64,000 bases of DNA from Candidatus Foliamicus numerosus (GCA_028285945.1 JAPYNE010000022.1:62001-126000); one strand, 5' to 3'. Positions 8,293 to 16,575 are shown, counted from the stretch's first letter. Notes: generated by a model from the sequence alone, not told the origin. Numbers and translations are program-made.

Positions 8293-9038
8293 GAGCTTGG
8301 ATGCGCCACGGGCTGGATACCCTTCAGCCATAGGCGCAGCGCATTGAGATGGATGCGCCAGCTCACGTTGGCGGTCATCAGGGGATAGCGCAGCAGGCTT
8401 CGCGCCAGCACGCCGCCCGTGACCGGACGCCGGGCAAGCGCCAGGCTGGTTTGAAGCATGGACGCTTCCTCGTTGAGCACCTCGATGCTCAACGACAGCC
8501 GCTCGCCGGGCGGGCCGATCCAACAGCGATAGGACATATCCATGGGGATGAAAGGAGAGACATGCATTTCCTTATTGAAATCAAATAGCTCTCCATTTCT
8601 TTTGGATTTTGCATGAGCAACAGGCAGCACATAGCATACGCGCTCCTTCCACGGCGTATTGCTCACTTCCAGAACGTAACAGCGCGGAGCGGGATTGTTC
8701 TTCTCGAAACAGTAGTAGATCGAGATCGGATTGAAAATGTAACCGAAGTACCGCAAATGCGTTAGCAGGCGCACTGGGCCATCAAGGCGCAGGCCGCTTC
8801 GCTCCCGGACCAGTTGGCGAACGCCGCGCGCCAGGTTGTCGCAAGCTCCGTCCAAGTGGTCGCTCGACAGAAAGCGCGCTATTGCGGGGCGGCGCGTGGA
8901 CCAAAGCCAGCGGCCCGAGAAAACCCGGTCCAATTCGTCCAAGTCCATGTACGCCATAAACAGGCGGTACTGGAACTCGTGCCTAGCCGGCTTGTGCCGG
9001 ATATGCCTGACCCAGCCCTCGTAGATCGCGCTGCGCAT
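8289..9038 (-). CDS. DUF1365 family protein
   Basis: A 249-residue protein of the DUF1365 (COG3496) family, recognised by IYEGWVRHIRHKPARHEFQYRLFM at the N-terminus, RYFGYIFNPISIYYCF in the middle and the KEMHVSPFIPMDMSYRCW segment. The biochemical role is not established; the family nearly always sits between an FAD-dependent amine-oxidase-like protein and a Cfa-type methyltransferase, as here, so it is presumed to act with them on lipids. The start is taken at 9038 (MRSAIYEG); a start at 9080 would overlap the upstream gene by 98 bp. With 9038 the overlap is 56 bp. Bases 8571-8622 inside the gene are notably AT-rich. Confidence 0.85.
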   Translation of the reverse strand: MRSAIYEGWVRHIRHKPARHEFQYRLFMAYMDLDELDRVFSGRWLWSTRRPAIARFLSSDHLDGACDNLARGVRQLVRERSGLRLDGPVRLLTHLRYFGYIFNPISIYYCFEKNNPAPRCYVLEVSNTPWKERVCYVLPVAHAKSKRNGELFDFNKEMHVSPFIPMDMSYRCWIGPPGERLSLSIEVLNEEASMLQTSLALARRPVTGGVLARSLLRYPLMTANVSWRIHLNALRLWLKGIQPVAHPSS

Positions 9039-10356
9039 ATATGGATTTTGCCTGATTCTGCGGTCGAGCGGCCCATTCACGCACGCTGTCCGCCGCCTTG
9101 AGCCCGCTCACCAAGCCATCCTCGTGGAAACCCCAGCCTGTCCAGGCGCCGCAGAAGAAGCGGTTCCCGGCTGCATTCAGCTCCCCCACCCTGCCCTGGG
9201 CGGCGAAAGCCTCGCCGCTGAAGACCGGATGCGCGAAGCTGAGCCTGTCGATGACCTTGTCGCGGCTGATGGCGCGCAGCGGGTTGAGCGTCACGCAAAT
9301 TGGCTCGGGCGACTCCAGATGCTGCAGCAGGTTGAGGTTGTAGGTCACCGACGCCTCGCGTCCGCTGCCGGGCGCCCGGTAGTAGTTCCAGGACGCCCAA
9401 GCCATCCGCCGCGCGGGAAGCACGCCGCGGTCGGTATGCACGACCGCCTCGTTGCGCTGATACGGTATCGCGCTGAGCACCTGCCGCTCAAGCCGGGTCG
9501 GGTCCTTGAGCAGGGCCAGAGCCTGGTCGCTATGCACCGCCAACACAGCCGCATCATGGGCCTCCATGCCCTCCCGGGTTTCCACGCGGATTTCACCCCC
9601 GCAGGATTCGATGGAGCGCACCGGAGCATTCGCCTTCACGCGGCCGCCAAAGCCATTGAGCATAGCCGCCACGTACTGATCGGCGCCGCCGGGAATCATG
9701 CGCCACTGATGGTGCCCTTTGGCGCCCAGCAGGTTGTGGTTGGCCATAAACCGCAGCAGATAGAGGCTAGGGAAGCCCTCGATGGATTGCGCCGGGCATG
9801 ACCAGATCGCCGCCGTCATCGGCAGCAGGTAATCATTGGCCAGCTCGCGCCCGTAGCCGCCCCCGGCGAGGAACTCCGCCACGCTGATCCGGCCAAGCGT
9901 TTCCTCGCTTTCGATCAGCGCCCGGTTGGCATCCCGGTTGAACCGCAGGATGTCCCGCAGCATCCGGTAATGGCCGAGGCGGAACAGGTTCCGCCGCTGC
10001 GCGAAAAGCTGGTTTATTGTGCTGCCGTGGTATTCCAAGCCGGTCTGGTCGCAGCGCAGGCTGAAGCTCATTTCCGTGTCGCGCGCGGGAATGCCCAATT
10101 CGCGCAGCAACCGCGTGAAGCGCGGATAGTTGGCTTCATTGAACACCATGAAGCCGAGGTCCGCCCGGTATTCGCGCCCGAATCGACCGAACTCCAAGGT
10201 GCGGGTATGCCCGCCGGGATTGCCGCAGGCCTCGTAGAGGGTCACGTCGTGCTCGGCATCCAGCTCCCTTGCCGCCGCAAGTCCCGAGATCCCGGCGCCG
10301 ATCACGGCAATTCTGAAACGCGGCGGCTGCCGGAGCGCTTTGACCTCGATATCCAT
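8983..10356 (-). CDS. FAD-dependent amine-oxidase-like oxidoreductase (COG2907)
   Basis: A 457-residue flavoprotein. The N-terminal FAD motif reads IAVIGAGISGLAAARELD, followed by the acidic-end LYEACGNPGGHTRT segment typical of protoporphyrinogen/amine oxidase relatives; the C-terminal FAD segment is FFCGAWTGWGFHEDGLVSGLKAADSV. This COG2907 group is distinct from monoamine oxidases and clusters with DUF1365 and Cfa, pointing to acyl-chain desaturation or oxidation (inference; related clusters in other proteobacteria take part in modified fatty acid synthesis). First gene of a three-gene minus-strand operon; it diverges from the desaturase gene across 162 bp. Confidence 0.85.
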   Translation of the reverse strand: MDIEVKALRQPPRFRIAVIGAGISGLAAARELDAEHDVTLYEACGNPGGHTRTLEFGRFGREYRADLGFMVFNEANYPRFTRLLRELGIPARDTEMSFSLRCDQTGLEYHGSTINQLFAQRRNLFRLGHYRMLRDILRFNRDANRALIESEETLGRISVAEFLAGGGYGRELANDYLLPMTAAIWSCPAQSIEGFPSLYLLRFMANHNLLGAKGHHQWRMIPGGADQYVAAMLNGFGGRVKANAPVRSIESCGGEIRVETREGMEAHDAAVLAVHSDQALALLKDPTRLERQVLSAIPYQRNEAVVHTDRGVLPARRMAWASWNYYRAPGSGREASVTYNLNLLQHLESPEPICVTLNPLRAISRDKVIDRLSFAHPVFSGEAFAAQGRVGELNAAGNRFFCGAWTGWGFHEDGLVSGLKAADSVREWAARPQNQAKSIYAQRDLRGLGQAYPAQAG

Positions 10357-10518
10357 CCCTCACCCAGGATCCTATATGGCCCGAACGCAAACATCATCAA
10401 TCAGGCTGCTTCCCTGTCCGGCAGCCCGCCTGCGGCTATAATTCGCGGTCGTGAAACGGACCGGATTCATTCGCCGACGGCACGGAAGCGGGTAGAGGCT
10501 ACTTCGTTGAGAATCGCT

Positions 10519-11379
10519 ATGCGCAAGGCGCAGTATAAAGCCAGAGTTGTGATTGCCGGGATGATGGCGTTTCACTTGGCATGCCTCGGCGCCATCTATA
10601 CGGGTGTCAGCACAACCGCCCTGATCGTGGCCGGGGCGCTGTATTTCCTCAGGGCCTTCGGCGTTACCGCCGGCTTTCACCGCCTGCTCGCCCACTCCTC
10701 CTACAGCGCATCGCGTCCCATGCGGTTTCTGCTCGCTTTCCTCGGCAGCTGCGCCACCCAAGGCGGCCCCTTGTGGTGGACATCGCACCACCGGCGCCAC
10801 CACCGCTATTCCGACCGGGAGGGCGATGTTCATTCGCCCGTGCAGCGCGGTTTCTGGTACGCGCACATCGGATGGATGTGGGACGCGGCGTGCTTCAGCG
10901 GCAATTACGCCAACATCAAGGACTTGCACCGCTATCCCGAAATCAAGCTTCTGCAAAAGGGATACGTGTTCCTGGTGCTTGGCCAGGCTTGCTTCCTGTT
11001 CGGCTTGGGCGCGCTGCTGAACTGGCTGGCGCCCGGCTTGGGAACCAGCGGCCTGCAAATGCTGGTGTGGGGTTTCTTTATCAGCACCGTGGCCCTATGG
11101 CATGCCACTTTCATGGTGAATTCGGTTTGCCACCTGTGGGGCACGCGGCCCAATTCCGACGAAGACGGCAGCCGCAACAATGTCCTGGTGGCCCTGTTGA
11201 CTCTTGGAGAAGGCTGGCACAACAACCACCACCGCTGGGCCTATTCGGCGCGCCATGGACTGCGCTGGTGGCAGCTCGACATCACCTGGCTGGGCCTGCT
11301 GCTAATGAAGCAGCTCCGTTTGGTGCGCGACTTGCGCCTGCCCGCCCGCAAACCGGCCCCGGTTCCCGCCCGCGCCTGA
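10519..11379 (+). CDS. Acyl-CoA/acyl-lipid desaturase (delta-9 type)
   Basis: A 286-residue membrane di-iron desaturase. Three histidine boxes are visible: HRLLAH (residues 54-59), HHRRHH (near 91-96) and HNNHH (near 239-243), plus four hydrophobic segments. The chosen start ATG at 10519 (MRKAQYKARVV) gives normal length; a TTG at 10507 is possible. The enzyme introduces a cis double bond into saturated acyl chains at the membrane. It diverges from the FAD/DUF1365/Cfa operon, so the locus could make and then modify unsaturated acyl chains (inference). The GC-rich hydrophobic N-terminus is normal for the family. Confidence 0.9.
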   Translation: MRKAQYKARVVIAGMMAFHLACLGAIYTGVSTTALIVAGALYFLRAFGVTAGFHRLLAHSSYSASRPMRFLLAFLGSCATQGGPLWWTSHHRRHHRYSDREGDVHSPVQRGFWYAHIGWMWDAACFSGNYANIKDLHRYPEIKLLQKGYVFLVLGQACFLFGLGALLNWLAPGLGTSGLQMLVWGFFISTVALWHATFMVNSVCHLWGTRPNSDEDGSRNNVLVALLTLGEGWHNNHHRWAYSARHGLRWWQLDITWLGLLLMKQLRLVRDLRLPARKPAPVPARA

Positions 11380-11465
11380 GTTCTTGCTGCGCCCCGCCGA
11401 ACCGCAAGCCGCAGCAAGCCTCCGCAACCCGTTTCGGCCAGCTATCAAAGACAAGAGCCCCCGGC

Positions 11466-11714
11466 GCAAAACCGGCTCAATCTGGGTTCCGCCGCCGTGA
11501 ATCGCATCGAGATGATGCTCATAGTCATCGGGGAGCATACTCCGCGATCAAAATGGACCGGATCGCCGCTGGCGCCTTTTCGCCAAGTGGCCAACACCAA
11601 CCGCGGAGACATAGGCGAGGAATTTCTCGACCGCTACCTTGAGTCGTTTGGCATCCCCGTTATCAGGAGCCAGTCGCGCGTGATGGAGTGGGACTTGGAA
11701 ATCGGGAGCAAGCG
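11466..11714. repeat. Direct repeat copy 1 (restriction-modification fragment), partner at 18578-18826
   Basis: These 249 bp match 18578-18826 at a constant offset of 7112 bases with about 95% identity by eye. The repeat covers the last codons of the DNA methyltransferase and the start of the endonuclease gene, and ends at the same base in both copies (AAGCG). It brackets the zinc island, so recombination between the copies would excise bases 11715-18826 as a circle. Confidence 0.85.
11497..11714 (+). pseudogene. Restriction endonuclease-like gene, N-terminal fragment, copy 1
   Basis: From the GTG at 11497 about 72 residues match the product starting at 18609 with five differences. The pattern RGDIGEEFL, then MEWDLEIGSKR, resembles the first acidic residues of a PD-(D/E)xK nuclease partnered with the adjacent DNA methyltransferase type; the ExK part that should follow GSKR is missing. 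Reading frame continues to 12108 but beyond GSKRF it is unrelated sequence that overlaps the zinc operon in another frame. The GTG would overlap a methyltransferase stop (GTGA) exactly as in copy 2, but only about 30 bases of methyltransferase end are present here. Confidence 0.65.
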
Positions 11715-11724
11715 ATTTGTAGCA

Positions 11725-11745
11725 GAAACGTTATATTATAACGTC
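11725..11745. promoter_or_regulatory. Zur-type operator upstream of zinc operon
   Basis: Bases 11728-11744 read ACGTTATATTATAACGT, symmetric except at the central base, with GAA before it. This matches the GTTATAWTATAAC core of proteobacterial Zur boxes. It lies immediately upstream of the DUF1636-ABC-COG0523 operon, whose content is that of zinc acquisition, and starts 10 bases after the end of the direct repeat. The expected effect is repression by Zn-loaded Zur; no zur gene is in the window. Confidence 0.8.
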
Positions 11746-11824
11746 TTGGTCTTTGCCAGCCGCATCAAACGCTTTGGGAACCAAGAAAGGATCACCGACA
11801 TCCCGCAGCGCCTCTCGCGCATCC

Positions 11825-12196
11825 GTGCTTCATGTATGCACGTCGTGCAGGCCGCCCGGCTTTGCGCGCGAGCCGAAAGAGAGACGCCCCGGTTTCAAGC
11901 TTTACCAGGAGCTTCGCGCGGCATTCCATGGGAATCCATTGGGGCGCCATGTGGAGGTCAGGCCCGCCGGGTGTCTCAGCCTGTGCCCGCGTCCGTGCGG
12001 AATCGCGCTTTCGTCGCCCGGAGCATGGACTTACCTCTTCGGGGATCAGCAGCCGGGCGAGAGCGCGGGCGATATCTTGGATTGCGCCTCGCTCTATGTC
12101 GGCGCTGAGGACGGGTTGATGCTGCGGGAGCGGCGTCCGAGGCGCCTTCGCGCAAGCATACGGGGGCGGGTGCCGCCATTCGGGGGCGAACGATGA
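11825..12196 (+). CDS. DUF1636 family metal-binding (2Fe-2S ferredoxin-like) protein
   Basis: About 123 residues from GTG 11825 (VLHVCTSCR). Cysteines fall as CTSC near the N-terminus and CLSLC-x2-C further on (AGCLSLCPRPCGIALSS), followed by WTYLFGDQQPG, which marks the DUF1636 family, thioredoxin-like ferredoxin-fold proteins found in cobalamin and zinc loci. Its exact role is unknown. The frame is open from a TTG at 11753, so a longer start is possible, but family members begin close to the first CxxC. It is the first gene after the Zur-type operator; its TGA overlaps the next small ORF (ATGA). Confidence 0.7.
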   Translation: MLHVCTSCRPPGFAREPKERRPGFKLYQELRAAFHGNPLGRHVEVRPAGCLSLCPRPCGIALSSPGAWTYLFGDQQPGESAGDILDCASLYVGAEDGLMLRERRPRRLRASIRGRVPPFGGER

Positions 12197-12345
12197 AGCG
12201 GCGGCGCCCGCAGCGGAAAGTTGCTGAGGCATGCGGGCCGCAGGCTAGACCTTCTTGCCTCACCGAGGTGAGCGCAAGCCTTCTGGCAGCGGGCGCGATC
12301 GGTTGCTCAGTGCTCCTTTGGCTCGCGATCCTCGCGGTGATCTGA
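12193..12345 (+). CDS. Small single-pass membrane protein in zinc operon
   Basis: A 50-residue ORF. Its ATG overlaps the DUF1636 stop (ATGA at 12193-12196) and its TGA overlaps the ABC ATPase start (TGATG at 12343-12347), so both ends are coupled to neighbours in a way that is unlikely by chance. The N-terminus is basic (KRRRPQRK); residues about 26-50 form one hydrophobic segment (ASLLAAGAIGCSVLLWLAIL). No family is recognised. Two Cys lie before or at the membrane segment edge (14 and 22) and one within it (38). A role as accessory subunit of the zinc importer is inference from position. Confidence 0.6.
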   Translation: MKRRRPQRKVAEACGPQARPSCLTEVSASLLAAGAIGCSVLLWLAILAVI

Positions 12346-13103
12346 TGTCGGTCATTCTCCGGATCCGGGATCTCACTCTCGGCTACCCCAACCTGACGCT
12401 GTTCCGCCGGCTGTCCATCGAGATCGAAGCCGGAACGACACTCGCCGTGCTAGGCGCGAATGGCTCGGGCAAAAGCACCTTCGTTAAGGTGCTGCTTGGC
12501 CTGATCCCGCCGTTGTCGGGGCAGCTGACTTGGCCCAAGGGCCGGCCGCATGAGATCGGCTATCTCGCGCAGATGACCGAGTTCGACCGCCGTTTCCCCA
12601 TTCGCGTGCGGGATCTCGTTTCCATGGGAGCGTGGCGAGGCTTTGGCTTGTGGTCCGGGCTCGACCGCGCCAGTCGCGCCCGGGTGGCGGCGGCGCTTGA
12701 CGAGGCTGGCGTCCTGCCTCTTGCTGAGCGGCCGCTGCACATGCTCTCGGGCGGGCAGCTTCAGCGTGCGCTGTTCGCCCGCGTGATGCTGCAGGACGCC
12801 CCGCTGATCCTGTTGGACGAACCCTTCGCCGCCGTCGATCAGAGCACCGAGGAGCATCTGCTCTCGATCATGGCGCGCTGGCGCCGCGAGGGCCGCGCGG
12901 TCGGCTTGGTCGTCCATGACCTCTCGCCGGTGCTGGACCACTGCAACCAGGTCCTGCTCCTCGGCGGCGGCGCCGCGACGCACGGCGCGACCGAAAGCGT
13001 CCTCACGCCCGAGCGCCTCGTGGCGCATGGCTACCTCTCGAAGAGCCAGGCGGCTTGGATGTTCCGGGATTCCGCGGCAAGCGCGGTGAGCCGCTGTGCT
13101 TGA
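12345..13103 (+). CDS. Zinc/manganese-type ABC importer, ATP-binding subunit
   Basis: A 252-residue ATPase with Walker A GANGSGKST, Q-loop GYLAQMTEFDRRFP, signature LSGGQLQR, Walker B LILLDEP and switch VVHD. The class is the ZnuC/MntB/AztB group that powers cluster-9 metal uptake. The ATG at 12345 shares one base with the stop of the small membrane ORF; the longer upstream frame is not family-like. The following permease starts 8 bases before this stop. Confidence 0.9.
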   Translation: MSVILRIRDLTLGYPNLTLFRRLSIEIEAGTTLAVLGANGSGKSTFVKVLLGLIPPLSGQLTWPKGRPHEIGYLAQMTEFDRRFPIRVRDLVSMGAWRGFGLWSGLDRASRARVAAALDEAGVLPLAERPLHMLSGGQLQRALFARVMLQDAPLILLDEPFAAVDQSTEEHLLSIMARWRREGRAVGLVVHDLSPVLDHCNQVLLLGGGAATHGATESVLTPERLVAHGYLSKSQAAWMFRDSAASAVSRCA

Positions 13104-13998
13104 GCTCTTCGCCGAGATGTGGAGCTTCGCCTTCATGCGGCGCGCCTTCGTGGCGACCACCGTCCTGTCGATTTCGATTGCGCCGGTCGGCGCTTTCCTC
13201 GTTCTTCGCCGGCTGTCGCTGGCCGGCGAGGCCATGGCCCATGCGGTCACTCCGGGTATCGTGATCGGATTCGTGATGGCGGGCATGTCGGTGGCATCGC
13301 TTCTCGCGGGCGGGCTCATTGCCGGGATCGGAGTGGCCAGCTTGGCGGCGCTGCTGGCGCGAAGGACGATCCTGCGCAGCGATGCGAGCCTTGCTTCGCT
13401 CTACCTCATCGCGCTGGCGGCGGGCATTTTTATCCTGTCAGCGGCAGGCTCGGCAGTGCCCCTCCAGAGTTTCCTATTCGGCTCGATCCTCGGCATCGAC
13501 GATCCTTCGATGCTTCTTTTAGGCGGCGTTGCAACCGTGACTCTGGCCTCGTTCGCGGTGCTGTTGCGGCCGCTGATCGTCAGCACCTGCGATCCCGTGT
13601 TCTTCGAGTCGCAGACGCGAAGGCCCTGGGTGGTCGAACAGGGGTTCATGCTCCTTTTGGTGCTGAATCTCCTAGCAGCTTTCAAGACCTTGGGCACGCT
13701 CATGGCAGTCGGACTGATGATCCTCCCCGCAACCGCCGCGCGATACTGGGCGAGCACCATCACCGGGCAACTGGCCGTCGGCTTCGCGTTCGCCCTGTCG
13801 AGCTGCTGGATCGGCCTGACCTTGTCCTATTTGCTTCCCGAGACCCCGTCCGGCCCGGCGATTGTTCTGGTGGCTGGCTGCTTGTTCCTGATCTCGCTCC
13901 TGTTCGGGCCGCTCGGCTTCGGAGGATCGCTTCGCAGCCCGTCCGGCGCCGAAGCAAGCCCCGTTCCGTGGATCCCTCCGGAAAGGAGGACGCCGTGA
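13096..13998 (+). CDS. Zinc/manganese-type ABC importer, membrane permease
   Basis: A 300-residue protein with about eight hydrophobic segments and the ABC-3 (ZnuB/MntC-type) pattern: MRRAFVATTVLS, VLRRLSLAGEAMAHAV near the N-terminus and MAVGLMILPATAARYW in the second half. It forms the inner-membrane channel for the metal. GTG start at 13096, overlapping the ATPase gene by 8 bp; its stop overlaps the next start as GTGA. Confidence 0.9.
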   Translation: MLELFAEMWSFAFMRRAFVATTVLSISIAPVGAFLVLRRLSLAGEAMAHAVTPGIVIGFVMAGMSVASLLAGGLIAGIGVASLAALLARRTILRSDASLASLYLIALAAGIFILSAAGSAVPLQSFLFGSILGIDDPSMLLLGGVATVTLASFAVLLRPLIVSTCDPVFFESQTRRPWVVEQGFMLLLVLNLLAAFKTLGTLMAVGLMILPATAARYWASTITGQLAVGFAFALSSCWIGLTLSYLLPETPSGPAIVLVAGCLFLISLLFGPLGFGGSLRSPSGAEASPVPWIPPERRTP

Positions 13999-14894
13999 CG
14001 ATCATCAGCGCCCTTCGTATTGGCTTGGCCTGCGCATCGCTGACGCTTATCGCCTGGTCCGCGTCGGCTCAGCAACAGGACATCCGGGTTGTCGCCAGCT
14101 TCTCGATCCTAGGCGACATGGTCGAGGAGGTGGCTGGCGGGTTTGCCAGCGTAAGCACGATCGTCGGCCCTGATGCCGATGCCCATGTCTATCAGCCCTC
14201 GGTTGCCGATGCGCGGGCCGTGGCCGAGGCGGATATCATTTTCGTCAACGGACTGGGCTTCGAGACATGGTTGGAAACGTTGGTTGCGGAATCAGAAACC
14301 AAGGCCGTCGTCCATGTGGCAACGGACGGGATCACCCCGCTCGAAGTCCACGGCGCAACCGATCCCCACGCTTGGAACTCGCTCGCGAACGGCACGATCT
14401 ACGTTCGCAATATCGCCCGCGCGCTGGGCGATGCCATGCCTGAGCGCGCCGGCAAGATCGCCGCGAAGGCCGAGGCCTACATCGCCAAGCTCAAAGCTCT
14501 GGACGCCGAGGCCCGCGCCAGGCTGGCGGCGCTGCCGGCTAACCGCCGCACCGTCGTTACCGCCCATGACGCGTTCGGGTATCTCGCAGATGCCTACGGC
14601 CTCAACTTTCTCGCGCCTCAGGGCATCGACACCGAGGGGGAGCCCTCAGCCCGCGACCTTGCGGTTTTGATCGAGCAATTGCAGGCTGAGGACGCGGCAG
14701 CGCTATTCGTCGAGAACATCGCCAACCCGGCGCTCGTCCGGCAGATTTCGGACGAGACCGGCATCGCGGTCGGCGGGCGCCTGTTCTCCGATGCCTTGTC
14801 CGAGCGCGGGGGGCCGGCCACGAGCTACCTGGAGATGTTCCGGCACAATCTTGGCGCGTTGCTCGACGTGCTCGAACATCCGGCTGCGCGCTGA
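13995..14894 (+). CDS. Zinc ABC transporter substrate-binding protein (ZnuA/AztC-like)
   Basis: A 299-residue periplasmic protein with a Sec signal (residues 1-26, ending SASA). Probable metal ligands are His64 (DADAHVYQPS), His125 (TDPHAWNS), His191 (VTAHDAFGY) and an Asp near residue 268 (RLFSDALS), the three-His plus acidic set of cluster-9 binding proteins. The long His/acid-rich loop of E. coli ZnuA is absent, so it resembles the AztC/short-loop type. The GTG start overlaps the permease stop (GTGA). An adjacent Zur-type operator and COG0523 gene favour zinc over manganese. Confidence 0.88.
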   Translation: MTIISALRIGLACASLTLIAWSASAQQQDIRVVASFSILGDMVEEVAGGFASVSTIVGPDADAHVYQPSVADARAVAEADIIFVNGLGFETWLETLVAESETKAVVHVATDGITPLEVHGATDPHAWNSLANGTIYVRNIARALGDAMPERAGKIAAKAEAYIAKLKALDAEARARLAALPANRRTVVTAHDAFGYLADAYGLNFLAPQGIDTEGEPSARDLAVLIEQLQAEDAAALFVENIANPALVRQISDETGIAVGGRLFSDALSERGGPATSYLEMFRHNLGALLDVLEHPAAR

Positions 14895-14919
14895 TCGAAG
14901 CGCCGGGGGCGGAGAACGC

Positions 14920-15228
14920 ATGCTGATCGGTCCAGCAACCAAGAAGTCCAATCTCAGGACGATCCGCCGCATCAAGCAGGCCCTGCGCGATGCGCTTGAT
15001 CTCCCGGACGAGGCGACGGTCACGCTCACCGAGCTGGCCTGCCTGGAAGAGGATTGCGCGCCGCTCGAGACCGCGTTCGGATTGCTTCGCCCGAATGCGT
15101 CCCCGCTTCAATACAAGGCGCATAAGCCGGCGGATGCCATTGACGCCGATGATTTGCTGCAAGTTAGCAGAGCTTGGGGCTTCAACGCGCAGACCGCCGA
15201 CTTCGCATCATTTGCCAAGGAGATATAG
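14920..15228 (+). CDS. Conserved zinc-cluster protein of unknown function
   Basis: A 102-residue cytoplasmic protein (ATG 14920, MLIGPATKKSN) with a GGGGGCGGAG ribosome-binding stretch. It contains TVTLTELACLEEDCAPLET, with two Cys in an acidic context, and the C-terminal DADDLLQVSRAWGF. Proteins of this look sit between metal importer and COG0523 genes in some alphaproteobacteria (recalled, not checked). The stop is immediately followed by the ATG of the GTPase, so the two are co-translated. Function unknown; a metal-dependent carrier or regulator is a guess. Confidence 0.6.
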   Translation: MLIGPATKKSNLRTIRRIKQALRDALDLPDEATVTLTELACLEEDCAPLETAFGLLRPNASPLQYKAHKPADAIDADDLLQVSRAWGFNAQTADFASFAKEI

Positions 15229-16575
15229 ATGAACACATACCCAAAAGTTCCCGTCACGATCCTCACCGGCTTCCTCGGATCCGGCAAAACAACTCTGCTC
15301 AACCGGATCTTGAGCGAGGAGCACGGCAAGCGCATTGCCGTGATCGAGAACGAGTACGGGGAGGTCGGGATCGACCAGGCGCTCGTCATCGACGCTGACG
15401 AGGAGATATTCGAGATGTCGAACGGCTGCATCTGCTGCACGGTGCGCGGAGACCTGATCCGGGTGCTGGGCAATCTCATGAAGCGCCGCGACAAGTTCGA
15501 CTACGTGCTGGTCGAGACCACGGGGCTCGCCGATCCGGGCCCGGTCGCCCAAACCTTCTTCATGGACGACGAGATTCGCGAGGAATTCTCCCTTGACGGG
15601 ATTGTCACGCTCGTCGATGCGGCCCATATTGAGCAGCAGCTCGGCCGAAGCGACGAAAGCACCGAGCAAATCGCGTTCGCGGACATCCTGGTTCTTAACA
15701 AGACGGACCTCGTCAACGACGAGGCGCTCGACGGGCTCGAGGTTCGGCTCCGGGACATGAATCGAATGGCGCAAGTCGTTCGCAGCGAGCGGGCGAACCT
15801 CCCCGTCGGCGCAGTGCTCAACCTCGGCGCTTTCAACCTGGACCAGGCGCTTGAGCGGCGTCCCACCTTCCTCGAGCCGGAGTACCCGTTCGAATGGACC
15901 GGTGTGTATGCGCTTGAGCCTGGGCGCTACGAGCTGAGTCTCGCGGAAGGGCCTGACCCGGCGATGTCGCTCGTCGTCGTGTCCGACCAAGGCGTGGAGG
16001 ATGCCGCCCTCCGCGAGGGCGCGGAGTGGTGCGTGCGGCGGTACGCCGAACCGGCGGAGCTCGTTCGCCCGGGAGAAAAAATGGCTGCCGGCAAGCATGT
16101 GAGCCTCCAGCTCGATTCCCCGGGGCGCAAGTCGTTCTTCCTGGAGATGGATGCAAAGGCGCGCATTGGCCTCTACGCCCAGCACACCGCCGAGGAATTC
16201 GATCTTCAACTCATCAACGCCAAAGGAGCGGCAATCAGGCCGGAGGTCGAGCGCACCTGGGTCGCGCAGCATGAGCATGACGACGAAGTAGGCTCGATTG
16301 CGATCGAGAGGGAGGGCGATATCGATCCCGAAAGGTTCAACGCCTGGCTGAGCGAACTGCTCCGCGAGCGCGGGGTGGACATCTTCCGAATGAAGGGCTT
16401 CATCAGCCTCGCGGGCGAGTCGCGCCGCTTCGTCTTCCAAGGGGTCCACATGCTGTTCGACGGCCAGCCGGACCGTCCATGGGGAGACACGCCGCGGCGC
16501 AATCAGCTCGTCTTTATCGGTCGCAACCTTGATGAGGAGAGCATGCGGCGGGGGTTCGAGGCCTGCCTGATGTGA
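15229..16575 (+). CDS. COG0523 GTPase, zinc metallochaperone type (ZigA/CobW-like)
   Basis: A 448-residue G3E GTPase. Walker A is GFLGSGKTT (residues 14-22); the metal-binding CxCC is NGCICC (Cys67, 69, 70); Walker B region ETTGLADPGPV and guanine motif NKTD follow; the C-terminal CobW_C domain includes FISLAGESRRFVFQGVHML. COG0523 members of Zur regulons deliver zinc to essential enzymes under starvation. AAGGAG stands just before the ATG at 15229. The context (Zur-type operator, Zn ABC importer, DUF1636, WD40 partner) supports zinc rather than cobalamin use. Confidence 0.9.
   Translation: MNTYPKVPVTILTGFLGSGKTTLLNRILSEEHGKRIAVIENEYGEVGIDQALVIDADEEIFEMSNGCICCTVRGDLIRVLGNLMKRRDKFDYVLVETTGLADPGPVAQTFFMDDEIREEFSLDGIVTLVDAAHIEQQLGRSDESTEQIAFADILVLNKTDLVNDEALDGLEVRLRDMNRMAQVVRSERANLPVGAVLNLGAFNLDQALERRPTFLEPEYPFEWTGVYALEPGRYELSLAEGPDPAMSLVVVSDQGVEDAALREGAEWCVRRYAEPAELVRPGEKMAAGKHVSLQLDSPGRKSFFLEMDAKARIGLYAQHTAEEFDLQLINAKGAAIRPEVERTWVAQHEHDDEVGSIAIEREGDIDPERFNAWLSELLRERGVDIFRMKGFISLAGESRRFVFQGVHMLFDGQPDRPWGDTPRRNQLVFIGRNLDEESMRRGFEACLM

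Noticed and set aside
10372..11058. Minus-strand ORF of 228 residues opposite the desaturase
   Set aside because: Antisense to the three-histidine-box desaturase; no family character.
11497..12108. A 203-residue plus-strand frame reading from the endonuclease stub into the zinc operon
   Set aside because: Similarity ends at GSKRF; beyond that it is out of frame with the DUF1636 gene, whose cysteine pattern is clear in the other frame.
13119..14894. A 591-residue frame joining the substrate-binding protein to an upstream extension
   Set aside because: The extension is a shadow of the permease gene; the signal peptide starts at the GTG 13995 that overlaps the permease stop.
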